A stretch of DNA of 64,000 nt, from NCBI RefSeq assembly GCF_012927125.1, contig NZ_JABBFZ010000001.1, forward strand, positions 124,001-188,000, written 5' to 3'. Below, piece after piece: positions 9,262 to 18,677 of this stretch; positions within the stretch are counted from its first letter, which is position 1; each line of letters begins with the position of its first letter. Below the pieces are notes generated by a model, which saw only the letters and a program-made list of their open reading frames with translations, had not been told where the DNA came from and made no database searches. The DNA is from Paraburkholderia antibiotica (lineage in GTDB: Bacteria; Pseudomonadota; Gammaproteobacteria; Burkholderiales; Burkholderiaceae). A program made the position numbers and the translations under genes.

Positions 9262-10227
9262 ATGCAAGCGCTTCCCGCTCCCACTTTCGATGACGTTCTC
9301 GACGCCGCCGCGCGTCTCGAGGGCGTCGCGCACCGCACCCCCGTGTTGACGTCGAGCACCTTCAACGAGCGCACCGGCGCGTCGGTGTTCTTCAAGTGCG
9401 AAAACTTCCAGCGCATGGGCGCGTTCAAGTTCCGCGGCGCGTATAACGCAATCTCGCATTTCGACGCAGAGCAGCGCAAGGCAGGCGTGCTGACCTATTC
9501 GTCGGGCAATCACGCGCAGGCGATCGCGCTGTCGGCACGCCTCGCCGGCATTCACGCGACGATCGTGATGCCGCACGACGCACCCGAAGCGAAGGTCGCC
9601 GCGACTAAAGGCTATGGCGGCGAAGTGATCACCTACGACCGCTACACGGAGAATCGCGAGGAAATCGGTCGCCGGCTCGCCGAGGAGCGCGGTATGACGC
9701 TGATCCCGCCGTACGATCATCCGCACGTGATCGCCGGGCAGGGCACCGCGGTGAAAGAGTTGATCGACGAAACCGGGCCGCTCGACATGCTGTTCGTGTG
9801 CCTCGGCGGTGGCGGGTTGATCGGCGGCAGCGCGTTGTCGGCGGCGGCGTTGAGCCCGGCTTGCACGGTGATCGGCATCGAACCCGAAGCGGGCAACGAC
9901 GGCCAGCAATCGCTCGCGCGTGGCGAGATCGTGCACATCGACACGCCGCGCACGATCGCCGATGGCGCCGCCTCCACGCATCTCGGCCACTACACGTTCG
10001 CGGTGATCCGCAAGCTGGTCGCGCGGATCGAAACCGTCAGCGATGTGCAACTGATCGATACGATGCGCTTTTTCGCCGAGCGCATGAAAATGGTCGTCGA
10101 GCCGACCGGCTGTCTCGCGGCGGCAGCGGTGCTGAACGGCGTCGTGCCGGTGAAGGGCAAGCGCGTCGGCGTGGTGGTGAGCGGCGGCAACGTCGATCTG
10201 GCCAGGCTCGCGCAGTATCTGGCGTAA
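9262..10227 (+). CDS. PLP-dependent threonine/serine dehydratase family protein
   Basis: A fold-type II PLP enzyme of 321 residues. The cofactor lysine lies in MGAFKFRGAYNA; SSGNHAQA binds the substrate carboxylate; the phosphate cup is LGGGGLIGG. There is no C-terminal ACT regulatory domain, so it resembles catabolic threonine dehydratases or serine racemase/dehydratase-type proteins rather than feedback-regulated IlvA. It probably deaminates Thr or Ser to the 2-oxoacid. The start at 9262 has AGGAG upstream; a longer in-frame start at 9226 would place that ribosome site inside the gene. Confidence 0.9.
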   Translation: MQALPAPTFDDVLDAAARLEGVAHRTPVLTSSTFNERTGASVFFKCENFQRMGAFKFRGAYNAISHFDAEQRKAGVLTYSSGNHAQAIALSARLAGIHATIVMPHDAPEAKVAATKGYGGEVITYDRYTENREEIGRRLAEERGMTLIPPYDHPHVIAGQGTAVKELIDETGPLDMLFVCLGGGGLIGGSALSAAALSPACTVIGIEPEAGNDGQQSLARGEIVHIDTPRTIADGAASTHLGHYTFAVIRKLVARIETVSDVQLIDTMRFFAERMKMVVEPTGCLAAAAVLNGVVPVKGKRVGVVVSGGNVDLARLAQYLA

Positions 10228-10260
10228 AGCGGGTCGGCTTCGGCCGCGCCTGGCTGAATG

Positions 10261-10291
10261 AAAAACGGCTCGCCAAGGCGAGCCGTTTTCT
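10261..10291. terminator. Bidirectional terminator between convergent genes
   Basis: AAAACGGCTCGCC and GGCGAGCCGTTTT form a 13-bp stem with A- and T-runs on either side, between the dehydratase and LysE genes, which run toward each other. Confidence 0.88.
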
Positions 10292-10324
10292 TATGGGCCG
10301 TGGTCAGCCATTAGCCATCAGCGA

Positions 10325-11005
10325 TCAACTGGAGACATGCGCGGCGCTCTGCACGATCAGATCGTGATACCCGTTGACGATCACGCTGTATGAGAAATAC
10401 GCGAACAGCAGCGCTGACAGCACATGACAGGCGCGTAGCAGACCAGCGCCGGCACGCTTGCGGCCGTGGCTGCCGAGCCCGCAGATAAACAGCGTCCAGC
10501 ACAGGCCGCCGAGAAAGAAGCCGCCGAGGAAGATCGCCGCCGTGGTCGGGCTCGTCGCGCCGGCTTTGGCGATCAGCGCGCCGCCGACCGCCGCGAACCA
10601 CAGAATCGCCGATGGCGACGACACCGCGAGCAGCACGCCGCGCAAAAAGCCGCGCCACGCGGACAGATGCGGCGCGCTGGCCGAGCCTTCGCCGGCCACC
10701 GCGGGCGCCGTGGCCGGGTACATCGCCTCGCGCGCCATCTTCCACGTGAGGAACAGCAGGATCGCCGCGCCGCCGATCCACACGACCCAGCGCACCGATT
10801 CGAACTGCAGCAGCGCGGCCATGCCGGCAAGCGCGAGCGCCGCGTAAATCAGGTCGCCGACGCACGAGCCGAGGCCGAGCCAGAAGCCCGGCCGGAAGCC
10901 ATGCGACAGCGTCAGCGAAATGATCGCGACGTTGACGAGACCGATATCGAGGCACAGCGACAAGGACAGAAAAAATCCGTCCGACATCATTGAAAAGGCG
11001 TGCAT
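10325..11005 (-). CDS. LysE family amino-acid exporter / translocator
   Basis: A 226-residue inner-membrane protein with about six hydrophobic segments. The N-terminal GLVNVAIISLTLSHGFRPGFWLGLGSCVGD block and SSPSAILWFAAVGGALI are typical of the LysE/RhtB superfamily, which exports amino acids or analogues. The substrate is unknown. Two closely spaced in-frame ATG codons (11005 and 10990) are possible starts. Confidence 0.88.
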   Translation of the reverse strand: MHAFSMMSDGFFLSLSLCLDIGLVNVAIISLTLSHGFRPGFWLGLGSCVGDLIYAALALAGMAALLQFESVRWVVWIGGAAILLFLTWKMAREAMYPATAPAVAGEGSASAPHLSAWRGFLRGVLLAVSSPSAILWFAAVGGALIAKAGATSPTTAAIFLGGFFLGGLCWTLFICGLGSHGRKRAGAGLLRACHVLSALLFAYFSYSVIVNGYHDLIVQSAAHVSS

Positions 11006-11068
11006 CCGGGCGACCGCTCCATCCGTTCTGTTATCTGTTTTGTTGTCTGTCGTTCTGCGATGCGCGGC

Positions 11069-12649
11069 TCAGGCCTTGCCGAGGCCCAACTCGTCCCATA
11101 GCGTGTCGACGCGCTGCTTGACCGCGTCGTCCATCACGATCGGGCGGCCCCATTCGCGGTCGGTTTCGCCCGGCCACTTGTTGGTTGCGTCGAGTCCCAT
11201 CTTCGAGCCGAGTCCGGCCACCGGCGACGCGAAATCGAGGTAGTCGATCGGCGTGCGGTCGACCAGTACCGTGTCGCGCGTCGGGTCGACCCGCGTCGTG
11301 ATCGCCCAGATCACCTCGTTCCAGTCGCGGATATTCACGTCCTCGTCGACGACGACGATGAACTTCGTATACATGAACTGCCGCAGGAAGCTCCACACGC
11401 CGAACATCACGCGCTTGGCGTGGCCCGGGTAGCTCTTCTTCATCTGCACGATCGCCATGCGGTAGCTGCAACCCTCCGGCGGCAGATAGAAGTCGGTGAT
11501 TTCGGTGAACTGCTTCTGCAGCAGCGGCACGAACACTTCGTTCAGCGCGACGCCGAGCACCGCGGGTTCGTCGGGCGGTTTGCCGGTGTAGGTGGAGTGA
11601 TAGATCGCGTCGCGACGCATCGTGATGCGCTCGACCGTGAAGACCGGGAACCACTCCTGTTCGTTGTAGTAGCCGGTGTGGTCGCCGTACGGGCCCTCGA
11701 GCGCGTGCTCGTAGCCCGCCGACGCGCCCTTCGACGGACGCGGCGGGGCGCCCGCCGGCGCGGGGGAGGGCGCGCCCTCCTGCGGATAGATGAAGCCTTC
11801 GAGCACGATCTCGGCGCGCGCCGGCACCTGCAAACCGTCGACGCCCGGCGTGATGCACTTCGCGAGCTCGGTACGGCCGCCGCGCAGCAAGCCGGCGAAC
11901 TGGTATTCGGACAGCGTGTCGGGCACCGGCGTGACCGCACCGAGGATCGTCGCCGGGTCCGCGCCGAGCACGACCGCTACCGGATAAGGCTTGCCGGGAT
12001 TTTTCAGCGCGAACTCGCGGAAATCGAGCGCGCCGCCGCGATGCGCGAGCCAGCGCATGATCAGCTTGTTACGGCCGATCAGTTGCTGTCGATAAATTCC
12101 TAGATTTTGTCGGCTCTTGTTTGGCCCTTTCGTGACGGTCAGACCCCAGGTAATCAGCGGCCCGGCGTCGCCCGGCCAGCAGGTCTGGATCGGCAGTCTG
12201 GCGAGATCGACGTCGTTGCCTTCCCAGACGATTTCCTGGCAGGGCGGCGCGCTGACCGCCTTCGGCGCCATGTCCCACACGGCCTTCGCGAGCGACAGCA
12301 GCTTGCCGGCGTCCTTCAGTCCTTTCGGCGGCTCCGGCTCTTTCAGCGCGGACAGTAGCCGACCGACGTCGCGCAGCGATTCGAGCGCCGCCTGGTCGCC
12401 ATCGGCGCCTGTTTCAGCGTCGATGCCCATGCCGAGCGCCACGCGGCGCGGCGTGCCGAACAGGTTGCCGAGCACGGGAAACGCGTGCTGCCCGGTATGC
12501 TCGAACAGCAGCGCCGGGCCGCCCGCGCGCAACACGCGGTCGCACAGCTCGGTCATTTCCAGCTTCGGCGACACCGGTTGCGAGATGCGGCGCAGTTCAC
12601 CCATCGATTCGAGGCGGCCGATGAAGTCGCGCAGGTCTTTATATTTCAT
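11069..12649 (-). CDS. ubiD: 4-hydroxy-3-polyprenylbenzoate decarboxylase UbiD
   Basis: The prenylated-FMN-dependent decarboxylase of ubiquinone synthesis. From the start [10 protein letters not shown] at 12649 it is 526 residues, close to proteobacterial UbiD. Conserved segments include [15 protein letters not shown], the [11 protein letters not shown] strand, the active-site [11 protein letters not shown], and the C-terminal [21 protein letters not shown] short Pro/Ala-rich insertion (near residue 310) precedes the active-site loop and looks like a lineage-specific linker. The long open frame to 12799 adds an unrelated N-terminus and is not adopted. Confidence 0.95.
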   Translation of the reverse strand: MKYKDLRDFIGRLESMGELRRISQPVSPKLEMTELCDRVLRAGGPALLFEHTGQHAFPVLGNLFGTPRRVALGMGIDAETGADGDQAALESLRDVGRLLSALKEPEPPKGLKDAGKLLSLAKAVWDMAPKAVSAPPCQEIVWEGNDVDLARLPIQTCWPGDAGPLITWGLTVTKGPNKSRQNLGIYRQQLIGRNKLIMRWLAHRGGALDFREFALKNPGKPYPVAVVLGADPATILGAVTPVPDTLSEYQFAGLLRGGRTELAKCITPGVDGLQVPARAEIVLEGFIYPQEGAPSPAPAGAPPRPSKGASAGYEHALEGPYGDHTGYYNEQEWFPVFTVERITMRRDAIYHSTYTGKPPDEPAVLGVALNEVFVPLLQKQFTEITDFYLPPEGCSYRMAIVQMKKSYPGHAKRVMFGVWSFLRQFMYTKFIVVVDEDVNIRDWNEVIWAITTRVDPTRDTVLVDRTPIDYLDFASPVAGLGSKMGLDATNKWPGETDREWGRPIVMDDAVKQRVDTLWDELGLGKA

Positions 12650-12920
12650 CTGTGACGGTTGGGGCCGCATGCGCGGCGCATAGGGACAAAGGGCGAACGG
12701 ACACGACAAAAACGTACAGCGGGCAGAACGGCGCAAGCGCGCTGCCGACGCCAAAGCGATTGTCGATTTTACCTGCGTTGGAAAGCGCACGTAGAGCAAC
12801 CAAATGGCCTAATTGAAGTAGCCAGGGTCAGATCGCTGAAAACACGCGTGGCAGGCGGTTTCCGGCCGACTGAACACTGTTCATAATTACAAATAGTTAT
12901 AGATTTTGCTTTCCATAGTG

Positions 12921-12949
12921 TTGACGATCTATAAAACCGTGCATAGAAT
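12921..12949 (+). promoter_or_regulatory. Sigma70-like promoter
   Basis: TTGACG (12921-12926) and TAGAAT (12944-12949) are separated by exactly 17 bases, close to the sigma70 consensus, in an AT-rich stretch of a GC-rich genome. Transcription would begin near 12956. Confidence 0.65.
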
Positions 12950-12955
12950 CCGTCC

Positions 12956-13090
12956 ACATTGGTTGTGGGGTGTTAACCTTTTTACCGCTACCCCCGGTTC
13001 TTGAGACGCAACGCGTCACCGTTTCCGCTCCCTGCAGGGCACGGACGGCTTATTGAAGTCCTCACCAGCGTCCCCTGACGCTGGTTTTTC
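12956..13090 (+). ncRNA. Candidate small RNA or structured leader upstream of the lytic transglycosylase
   Basis: About 135 bases run from the predicted start after the 12921-12949 promoter to a terminator (ACCAGCGT/ACGCTGGT plus TTTTT, 13064-13089). Between them are a hairpin from GGGGT/ACCCC near 12967 and 12991, a small GACGC-AAC-GCGTC hairpin, and a CCCTGCAGGG palindrome. No reading frame is convincing. The CDS starts 194 bases beyond the terminator, so this is either a stand-alone sRNA or an attenuating leader. No known RNA family was recognised. Confidence 0.45.
13064..13089 (+). terminator. Rho-independent terminator ending the candidate RNA
   Basis: An 8-bp stem ACCAGCGT/ACGCTGGT with a six-base loop and five T residues. 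It lies well upstream of the transglycosylase start. Confidence 0.75.
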
Positions 13091-13283
13091 GCGTGGGAGC
13101 AAGGTCCGGCATGCTTCGAGCGTGTCTGGGCTGTTTTCGAGATGGCTCCCCAGACGGTATTTGCCGTTTTCCCGACATCGCTGCTGCCCAACCAGAGAGC
13201 ACGCGATGTCTTGATTCCGCGAACGTGTGGTACCGCCTGATCATCCGGCGGCGTCCGCGGATCATGCAAGATGGGAGATCTGA

Positions 13284-14477
13284 ATGAACGCTTGGTTATC
13301 GTGGCGTCCCGATGAGCGTATTGCGCAGCTTGTGCGCGGTGCGTTGCGGCGCGGGACGCGAGTAAGTCATCACCTGTTCAGCATTGTCGGCGGGATCGCC
13401 GTGGTGCTGGCTCTTGTTCTTTGGCTGATGCCGGCCTGGCGCGGCGTGCTTGCCGCGCGACTGATGCCGGTCGTTTCCGCGGCCGTGCAGGCGGGTCCCG
13501 CCCGTCTGCTGCAAGGCAATCCGATGCCGGCCATCGGTCCGGCCGGCAATGCCGGCGGGTCGTCCGACGATACGCTGTCGGCCAATTCGGCCAGCACGTT
13601 GAACAATGCCGATGCCGCCAACGATGGCAGCACGGCCTTCACCGTCGGTAGCACCAACTTCGACAACGCGGTCGACAACTCTGGCTCGACCGGCATGGGC
13701 GTCGCGGCGCTGAATGGTCTCGCTCCGCGCGCGATGCAAAGCGTGGGTGCGCTGGCCCGCCTGATTCCGTCGCAGCGTGTCTCCGCCGATGCGCGGGACG
13801 ACCGTGTGCTGGTATCGAGCCACGAGCAGGACCTGGTGTCCTCGTACCTGGCGCGGCGCTACCGTGTGGCTCAGGAACCCGTCAGCGAGCTCGTGAGGGC
13901 GGCGTTCGATACCGGCCGCGAAGTCGGCCTCGATCCGCTGCTGCTGCTGTCGGTGATGGCGATCGAATCGGGCTTCAACCCGTACGCCGAAAGCGGCGTC
14001 GGCGCGCAGGGCCTGATGCAGGTGATGTCGAAGGTCCATTCGGACAAATTCCAGTACTTCGGCGGCCAGGGCGCGGCGCTCGAACCGCTGACGAACATCA
14101 AGGTCGGCGCGCTCGTGCTGAAGGATTGCATCGCGCGCGGCGGCTCGCTGCCGGGCGGCTTGCGTCTGTACGTTGGCTCGACCTCGCAGGACGACGGCGG
14201 CTACGGCGCCAAGGTGATGGCCGAGCGTGGCCGTCTGCGCGACGTCGCGCGCGGCCGCAAGGTGCCGATCAACGCACCGCAGGCGCCGGCGCTGACCGCC
14301 TCGGCCAATACGACCGCGGTGGCGAGCAATAACGGCGGGAACGGCAAGCGCGTGCAGATGACGATGCAGACGGGGCACGCGGTGAGTGCGGCGGTGCATA
14401 CGCAGCCGGCCGAACCGGACGACGATGCGAGCGCCACGCGGCATGTGGCGGCGTCGGCTTCGGAACTGGGCGCCTGA
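13284..14477 (+). CDS. Membrane-anchored lytic transglycosylase (SLT domain)
   Basis: A 397-residue protein with one TM anchor at about residues 30-50. A long Ala/Ser/Asn-rich periplasmic linker follows, then a soluble-lytic-transglycosylase domain from about residue 205. The domain shows LLLSVMAIESGFNPYAES, in which the Glu of IES is the catalytic acid, followed by GAQGLMQVM and LTNIKVGALVL, as in family 1 lytic transglycosylases. It should cleave the MurNAc-GlcNAc bond of peptidoglycan with 1,6-anhydro formation. The C-terminal 60 residues are low complexity. ATG at 13284 follows GGGAGATCTGA. A terminator lies at 14553. Confidence 0.92.
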   Translation: MNAWLSWRPDERIAQLVRGALRRGTRVSHHLFSIVGGIAVVLALVLWLMPAWRGVLAARLMPVVSAAVQAGPARLLQGNPMPAIGPAGNAGGSSDDTLSANSASTLNNADAANDGSTAFTVGSTNFDNAVDNSGSTGMGVAALNGLAPRAMQSVGALARLIPSQRVSADARDDRVLVSSHEQDLVSSYLARRYRVAQEPVSELVRAAFDTGREVGLDPLLLLSVMAIESGFNPYAESGVGAQGLMQVMSKVHSDKFQYFGGQGAALEPLTNIKVGALVLKDCIARGGSLPGGLRLYVGSTSQDDGGYGAKVMAERGRLRDVARGRKVPINAPQAPALTASANTTAVASNNGGNGKRVQMTMQTGHAVSAAVHTQPAEPDDDASATRHVAASASELGA

Positions 14478-14552
14478 GGGTAGCGGTTACGGATTTCGGG
14501 GCTGGCAGAGGTTCGTACCGGCTAGCACTAGAGACAAAGTCTGACGTGCATG

Positions 14553-14585
14553 AAAAAAGGACACCTGAGAAGGTGTCCTTTTTTG
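14553..14585. terminator. Bidirectional terminator
   Basis: AAAAAAGGACACCT and AGGTGTCCTTTTTT form a 14-bp stem around GAGA, between the transglycosylase gene and the convergent aminotransferase gene. Confidence 0.9.
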
Positions 14586-14778
14586 TTTCTGGCTGCAGGT
14601 CGAAGGCGGCGGGGCGTTTCGGCGTGACTGACGCCTGGCCGGTGGCGCGTTGTGCGGATGGGGGGCGGGGCCTGTGGCCTGGTGGTGCAAGGTCGGCGGC
14701 GTGTTCGTCGCGCGGCACCGTCAGCGTGACTGTGGCGTTACGCGTCAAGCCCAACCATGTCGCTCAACGCCCGCAGCC

Positions 14779-15975
14779 TCAATGCCGCCCGAACAGCTTC
14801 GCCAACCGCTCGACCGCTTCTTCGAGCTTCGGATAGGCGGTCGCGTACGACAGCCGGATGTACTCCCTCGGCGCGGCTGTGCCGAAGTCCATGCCCGGCA
14901 CCAGCACGACGCCGGCATCGTGCAGCATCGCCTTCGTGAGCGCCGCGCTGTCGCCGGCGGCCGGATGCGCGACGCCGCGACAGTCCGCGTACACGTAGAA
15001 CGCGCCGTCGGGCATCACCGGGACCGAGAAGCCGAGCGATTCGAGCGCCGGCGCAATGAAATCGCGACGGCGCTTGAATTCGAGGCGCCGCGCTTCGTAG
15101 ATGGCGATCGTCTCCGGCTCGAAGCACGCGAGCGCCGCGTGCTGGGCAAGCGCCGACGCGCAGATGAACAGGTTCTGCGCGAGCTTTTCGAACGCGCCGA
15201 CCATCGCGGGCGGCACGACCAGCCAGCCGAGCCGCCAGCCGGTCATGTTGAAGTACTTGGAGAAGCTGTTGACGGTGATCACGTCGTCGCCGAATGCCAG
15301 CGCCGACACCGGCTTCGCGTCGTAGCTGAGGCCCTGGTAGATCTCGTCGACGATCGTGAAGCCGCCGCGGGCGCGCACGGCCTTGACGATGCGTTCGAGT
15401 TCGGCCGGCTCGATCGAGGTGCCCGTCGGGTTCGACGGCGACGCCAGCAGCACGCCCCGGGTGCGCTCGCCCCACAGGCGCTCGACGTCGGCGGCGGTCA
15501 GTTGGAAACGCTCGGCCGGCCCGCTCGGCACCATCACCGGCTTGCCTTCGGCGGCGATCACGAAATGGCGGTTGCACGGATAGCACGGGTCGGGCATCAG
15601 CACTTCATCGTCGCGATCGACGAGTGCCGCGCACGCGAGCAGCAGCGCGGCCGACGCCCCCGCGGTCACGACGATCCGGGCCGGATCGACGTCGATGCCG
15701 TAAAAATCGGCGTAATACGCGGAGATCGCGTCGCGCAACGCGTGCAGGCCGAGCGCGTTCGTGTATTGCGTGACGCCGCGGCGCAGCGCGTTCGCCGCCG
15801 CCTCGATCACCGGTTCGGGCGCGGTGAAATCCGGCTCGCCGATACCCATGTGAATGATGTCGCGCCCCTCGCGTTCGAGTAGCGCGGCCTCCTTGGCCAG
15901 TTCCATCACGTAGAAGGGCTGGATGGCGTCGACGCGGGCGGCAAGCCGCGCCAGCGGTTCGGTCACGGAGTTCAT
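14779..15975 (-). CDS. Pyridoxal phosphate-dependent aminotransferase (class I/II)
   Basis: A fold-type I aspartate-aminotransferase-like enzyme of 398 residues. Visible motifs are HMGIGEPDF near the N-terminus, TAGASAALLLAC, SPSNPTGT, DEIYQGLSYD, the Schiff-base lysine in NSFSKYFNMTGWRLGW, and the C-terminal arginine segment YIRLSYATAY. It lies upstream of no obvious pathway partner; nusB is behind it on the same strand. The substrate (an alanine-, aspartate- or aromatic-type donor) cannot be set from sequence. Confidence 0.93.
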   Translation of the reverse strand: MNSVTEPLARLAARVDAIQPFYVMELAKEAALLEREGRDIIHMGIGEPDFTAPEPVIEAAANALRRGVTQYTNALGLHALRDAISAYYADFYGIDVDPARIVVTAGASAALLLACAALVDRDDEVLMPDPCYPCNRHFVIAAEGKPVMVPSGPAERFQLTAADVERLWGERTRGVLLASPSNPTGTSIEPAELERIVKAVRARGGFTIVDEIYQGLSYDAKPVSALAFGDDVITVNSFSKYFNMTGWRLGWLVVPPAMVGAFEKLAQNLFICASALAQHAALACFEPETIAIYEARRLEFKRRRDFIAPALESLGFSVPVMPDGAFYVYADCRGVAHPAAGDSAALTKAMLHDAGVVLVPGMDFGTAAPREYIRLSYATAYPKLEEAVERLAKLFGRH

Positions 15976-16180
15976 ACAGTCAGATCCAGTTCAGAAGCAG
16001 AAGCGCGACGACGGGGCCCGCGCGACGGATGAAGCGCTGATGCGCTGGGGCAGCCACAAGTCGTGCCCCGAGTCACATCCTGAGTCACATTCTGATAGGG
16101 GCGCCGGCGAGGTTTGCCGCGCGCCCGAGGCAAACGCGCATGGCGGCCATCTTCGATGGATGGCGCCACGCGCGTCGCGT

Positions 16181-16615
16181 TCAGCCCTTGCGGGCCGCTT
16201 GCGTTTCGGTGGCGCGCAGTTGCGCCGCGAGCTTGTCCAGCACGCCGTTCACGTACTTGTAGCCGTCCGAGCCGCCGAACGTCTTGGTGAGCTCGACCGC
16301 CTCGTTGATGACCACGCGATACGGAATGTCGACGTGATTCTTCAGTTCGAACGCGGCGACCAGCAACACCGCGCGCTCGACCGGCGACAGCTGTTCGATC
16401 GGACGATCGAGGCACGGCGCGATCGCGGCGGACAGCGCTTCCGAGTCGCGCATCACGCCATGCAGGATCGCGTCCAGATGCTCGTGATCGGCCTTGTCGT
16501 AACCTTGCGCGCCGCGCAATTGCGCGTCGATCTCGCCGGCGGGCGAGCCCGACAGCAGCCACTGGTAAAGCCCCTGCGTGGCCAGTTCGCGGGAGCGTCG
16601 GCGTGCGCTCTTCAT
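16181..16615 (-). CDS. nusB: Transcription antitermination factor NusB
   Basis: An RNA-binding helical protein that, with NusE (S10), builds the antitermination complex on rRNA operons. The 144-residue product has the family's start [39 protein letters not shown], and [27 protein letters not shown] (read as separate segments). Its ATG overlaps the ribH stop by four bases (ATGA), so the two are translationally coupled. Confidence 0.97.
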   Translation of the reverse strand: MKSARRRSRELATQGLYQWLLSGSPAGEIDAQLRGAQGYDKADHEHLDAILHGVMRDSEALSAAIAPCLDRPIEQLSPVERAVLLVAAFELKNHVDIPYRVVINEAVELTKTFGGSDGYKYVNGVLDKLAAQLRATETQAARKG

Positions 16616-17121
16616 GCCTCTTCCTCGTCTTCGTCTTCTTCCTCGTCGTCATCGCCGCCGAGCTGTTCGAGCGCAACCGCGAGGTTGGCCATTTCGACGG
16701 CCACGCGCGCGGCGTCGCGACCCTTTTCGGTCATGCGCGCGACAGCCTGTTCGTCGTTCTCGGTGGTCAGCACCGCGTTGGCGACGGGGATGCCGAAGTC
16801 GAGACCGATGCGGGTGATGCCCGCGCCGCTTTCGTTCGACACCAGTTCGAAGTGATAGGTCTCGCCGCGGATCACCGCGCCGAGCGCGATCAGCGCGTCG
16901 AACTGGGCGCTTTCCGCGAGCTTTTGCAGCGCGAGCGGGATTTCCAGCGCGCCCGGCACCGTGACCAGCAGCACGTCTTCGCCGGTCACGCCGAGGCGTT
17001 CGAGTTCTTCGATGCAGGAGTCCGCGAGGCCGTTGCAGACCGGTTCGTTAAAGCGCGCCTGGACGATGCCGATGCGCAGTCCGTCGCCGTCGAGATTCGG
17101 TTGGTATTGTCCGATTTCCAT
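16612..17121 (-). CDS. ribH: 6,7-dimethyl-8-ribityllumazine synthase RibH
   Basis: Condenses 5-amino-6-ribitylaminouracil with 3,4-dihydroxy-2-butanone 4-phosphate, the penultimate step to riboflavin. The family segments [23 protein letters not shown] and [12 protein letters not shown] are all present. Unusually, the protein ends in a run of about fifteen Asp/Glu residues after the normal C-terminus, so it is 169 residues rather than the usual ~155. It lies between ribBA and nusB in one minus-strand operon. Confidence 0.97.
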   Translation of the reverse strand: MEIGQYQPNLDGDGLRIGIVQARFNEPVCNGLADSCIEELERLGVTGEDVLLVTVPGALEIPLALQKLAESAQFDALIALGAVIRGETYHFELVSNESGAGITRIGLDFGIPVANAVLTTENDEQAVARMTEKGRDAARVAVEMANLAVALEQLGGDDDEEEDEDEEEA

Positions 17122-17169
17122 GTGAATTCCGTAGTGTTTGAGTGGGCGCGAGGCGCGTGGGTAGCCGGA

Positions 17170-18303
17170 TCAGCCTTGCGGGGCTTGCTTGCTGCTGCCG
17201 GGCATCGGCACGAAGCCCGTGACTTCGAGACCGTAACCCGACATGCTGCCGAGCTTGCGCGGGTTCGACAGCACCTGCATCTTGCCGACGCCGAGTTCGC
17301 GCAGAATCTGCGCGCCGATGCCGTAGGTCTTGAAATCGACCGGCCGGCGTTTGAGCGCGTTGGCTTTTTCCTTCGAGTCGAACGCCTTGAAGACGTCGAT
17401 CAGATGGTCTTTCGAGTCGCCGCAATTCAGCAGCACGACCACGCCGAGATCGCGCGCGGCGATTTCCTTCATGGCCGCATCCAGCGTCCACGAATGGGTG
17501 GATTCGCCGACTTCGAGCAGATCCAGCACCGACAGCGGCTCGTGCACGCGCACCGGCGTGTCTTCGTCCGGGTTCGGCGTGCCGCGCACCAGCGCGAGAT
17601 GCGGCTGGCCGCTCGGCTGGTCCAGATACATGATCGCGCGGAACGGGCCGTGCGCGGTCTGCATCGTGCGTTCACAGACGCGCTCGACGATCGACTCGGT
17701 GCGGCTGCGATAGTGGATCAGATCGGCGATCGTGCCGATCTTCAGGCCGTGCTCCTGCGCGAACTCGATCAGGTCGGGCAGGCGTGCCATCGTGCCGTCG
17801 TCCTTGATCACTTCGCAGATCACGGAAGCCGGCGTGAGCCCGGCGAGCGCGGTGAAGTCGCAGCCGGCCTCGGTATGGCCGGCGCGCACCAGCACGCCGC
17901 CCGGCTGGGCCATGATCGGGAAGATGTGGCCCGGCTGCACGATGTGCTCGGCCTTCGCGTCCGGCGCGACCGCGGCGGCGACCGTGCGGGCGCGATCGGC
18001 CGCCGAGATGCCGGTCGTCACGCCTTCGGCCGCTTCGATGCTGACCGTGAACGCGGTGCCGTACTGGGTGCCGTTGCGGTAGGTCATCAGCGGCAGGTTC
18101 AACTGCTTGCAGCGTTCCTGGGTCAGCGTCAGGCAGATCAGGCCACGGCCGTAGCGGGCCATGAAATTGATCGCTTCCGGGGTGACGAACTCGGCGGCGA
18201 TCACGAGGTCGCCCTCGTTTTCGCGGTCTTCTTCGTCGACGAGGATCACCATCCGGCCGGCTTTCAGTTCGGCGATGATCTCTTGGGTGGAGGCGAGCGT
18301 CAT
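17170..18303 (-). CDS. ribBA: 3,4-dihydroxy-2-butanone 4-phosphate synthase with a degenerate GTP cyclohydrolase II domain
   Basis: 377 residues. The N-terminal RibB domain is complete: [17 protein letters not shown] carries the acidic metal/substrate residues, followed by GHTEAGCDF and the [10 protein letters not shown] segment. The C-terminal half has the overall RibA fold (VHEP..., [23 protein letters not shown]) but lacks the zinc-binding CxxxD...CDC cluster; the equivalent stretch reads [17 protein letters not shown] with no cysteines. It should therefore make the four-carbon precursor but not open GTP; a separate ribA elsewhere is expected. No FMN riboswitch is visible upstream. Confidence 0.93.
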   Translation of the reverse strand: MTLASTQEIIAELKAGRMVILVDEEDRENEGDLVIAAEFVTPEAINFMARYGRGLICLTLTQERCKQLNLPLMTYRNGTQYGTAFTVSIEAAEGVTTGISAADRARTVAAAVAPDAKAEHIVQPGHIFPIMAQPGGVLVRAGHTEAGCDFTALAGLTPASVICEVIKDDGTMARLPDLIEFAQEHGLKIGTIADLIHYRSRTESIVERVCERTMQTAHGPFRAIMYLDQPSGQPHLALVRGTPNPDEDTPVRVHEPLSVLDLLEVGESTHSWTLDAAMKEIAARDLGVVVLLNCGDSKDHLIDVFKAFDSKEKANALKRRPVDFKTYGIGAQILRELGVGKMQVLSNPRKLGSMSGYGLEVTGFVPMPGSSKQAPQG

Positions 18304-18677
18304 GTTGGCGAGATTTTCGGGAAAGCGCGTATTTTACGCCACGCGCGGGCCCAAGTCGCCTCCGCCGGACGACATAGGCCATCCGGCCGACTGGTGATGA
18401 GCGGGGCTGCGCTGCTACGCTCGTCGAAACCGGTGGGGTAGGGCAACGGAGCGGGGCGGCGGGCGTGGCGCGGTGGACGGGCTCCGCTTACGGATTGCAG
18501 CCGTGAGGAACGGTACTGACGGGGCGTATCGGCGACTGGGCAACGGCTTTACTTGTGGCTTGCCGGGAGACCTGCATGGCTCGGACCATTCGCGATGCGG
18601 CCAATGGCCGCCGCTGACTTTGGCCGATTGCCATGACGCGTCTACAGTATTCGTATCGTTCGCCAATGGAGGTTCGA
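18304..18677. other. Intergenic region upstream of ribBA; no FMN riboswitch seen
   Basis: About 370 bases between divergent genes. I looked for the conserved RFN-element blocks on both strands and did not find them. No other structure stands out. Confidence 0.4.

Noticed and set aside
12650..12799. N-terminal extension of ubiD to 12799
   Set aside because: The added residues are unlike UbiD, and the family start [10 protein letters not shown] at 12649 gives the expected length.
12956..13140. 6S RNA (ssrS) at the structured region upstream of the transglycosylase
   Set aside because: No single long hairpin with a central bubble of the 6S type could be folded by eye; an internal terminator at 13064-13089 also argues against it.
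16603..18441. A 612-codon plus-strand open frame over ribH and ribBA
   Set aside because: It is antisense to the riboflavin operon; composition is that of a shadow frame.
18304..18677. FMN riboswitch upstream of ribBA
   Set aside because: The conserved RFN sequence blocks could not be found on either strand here or upstream of ribD.
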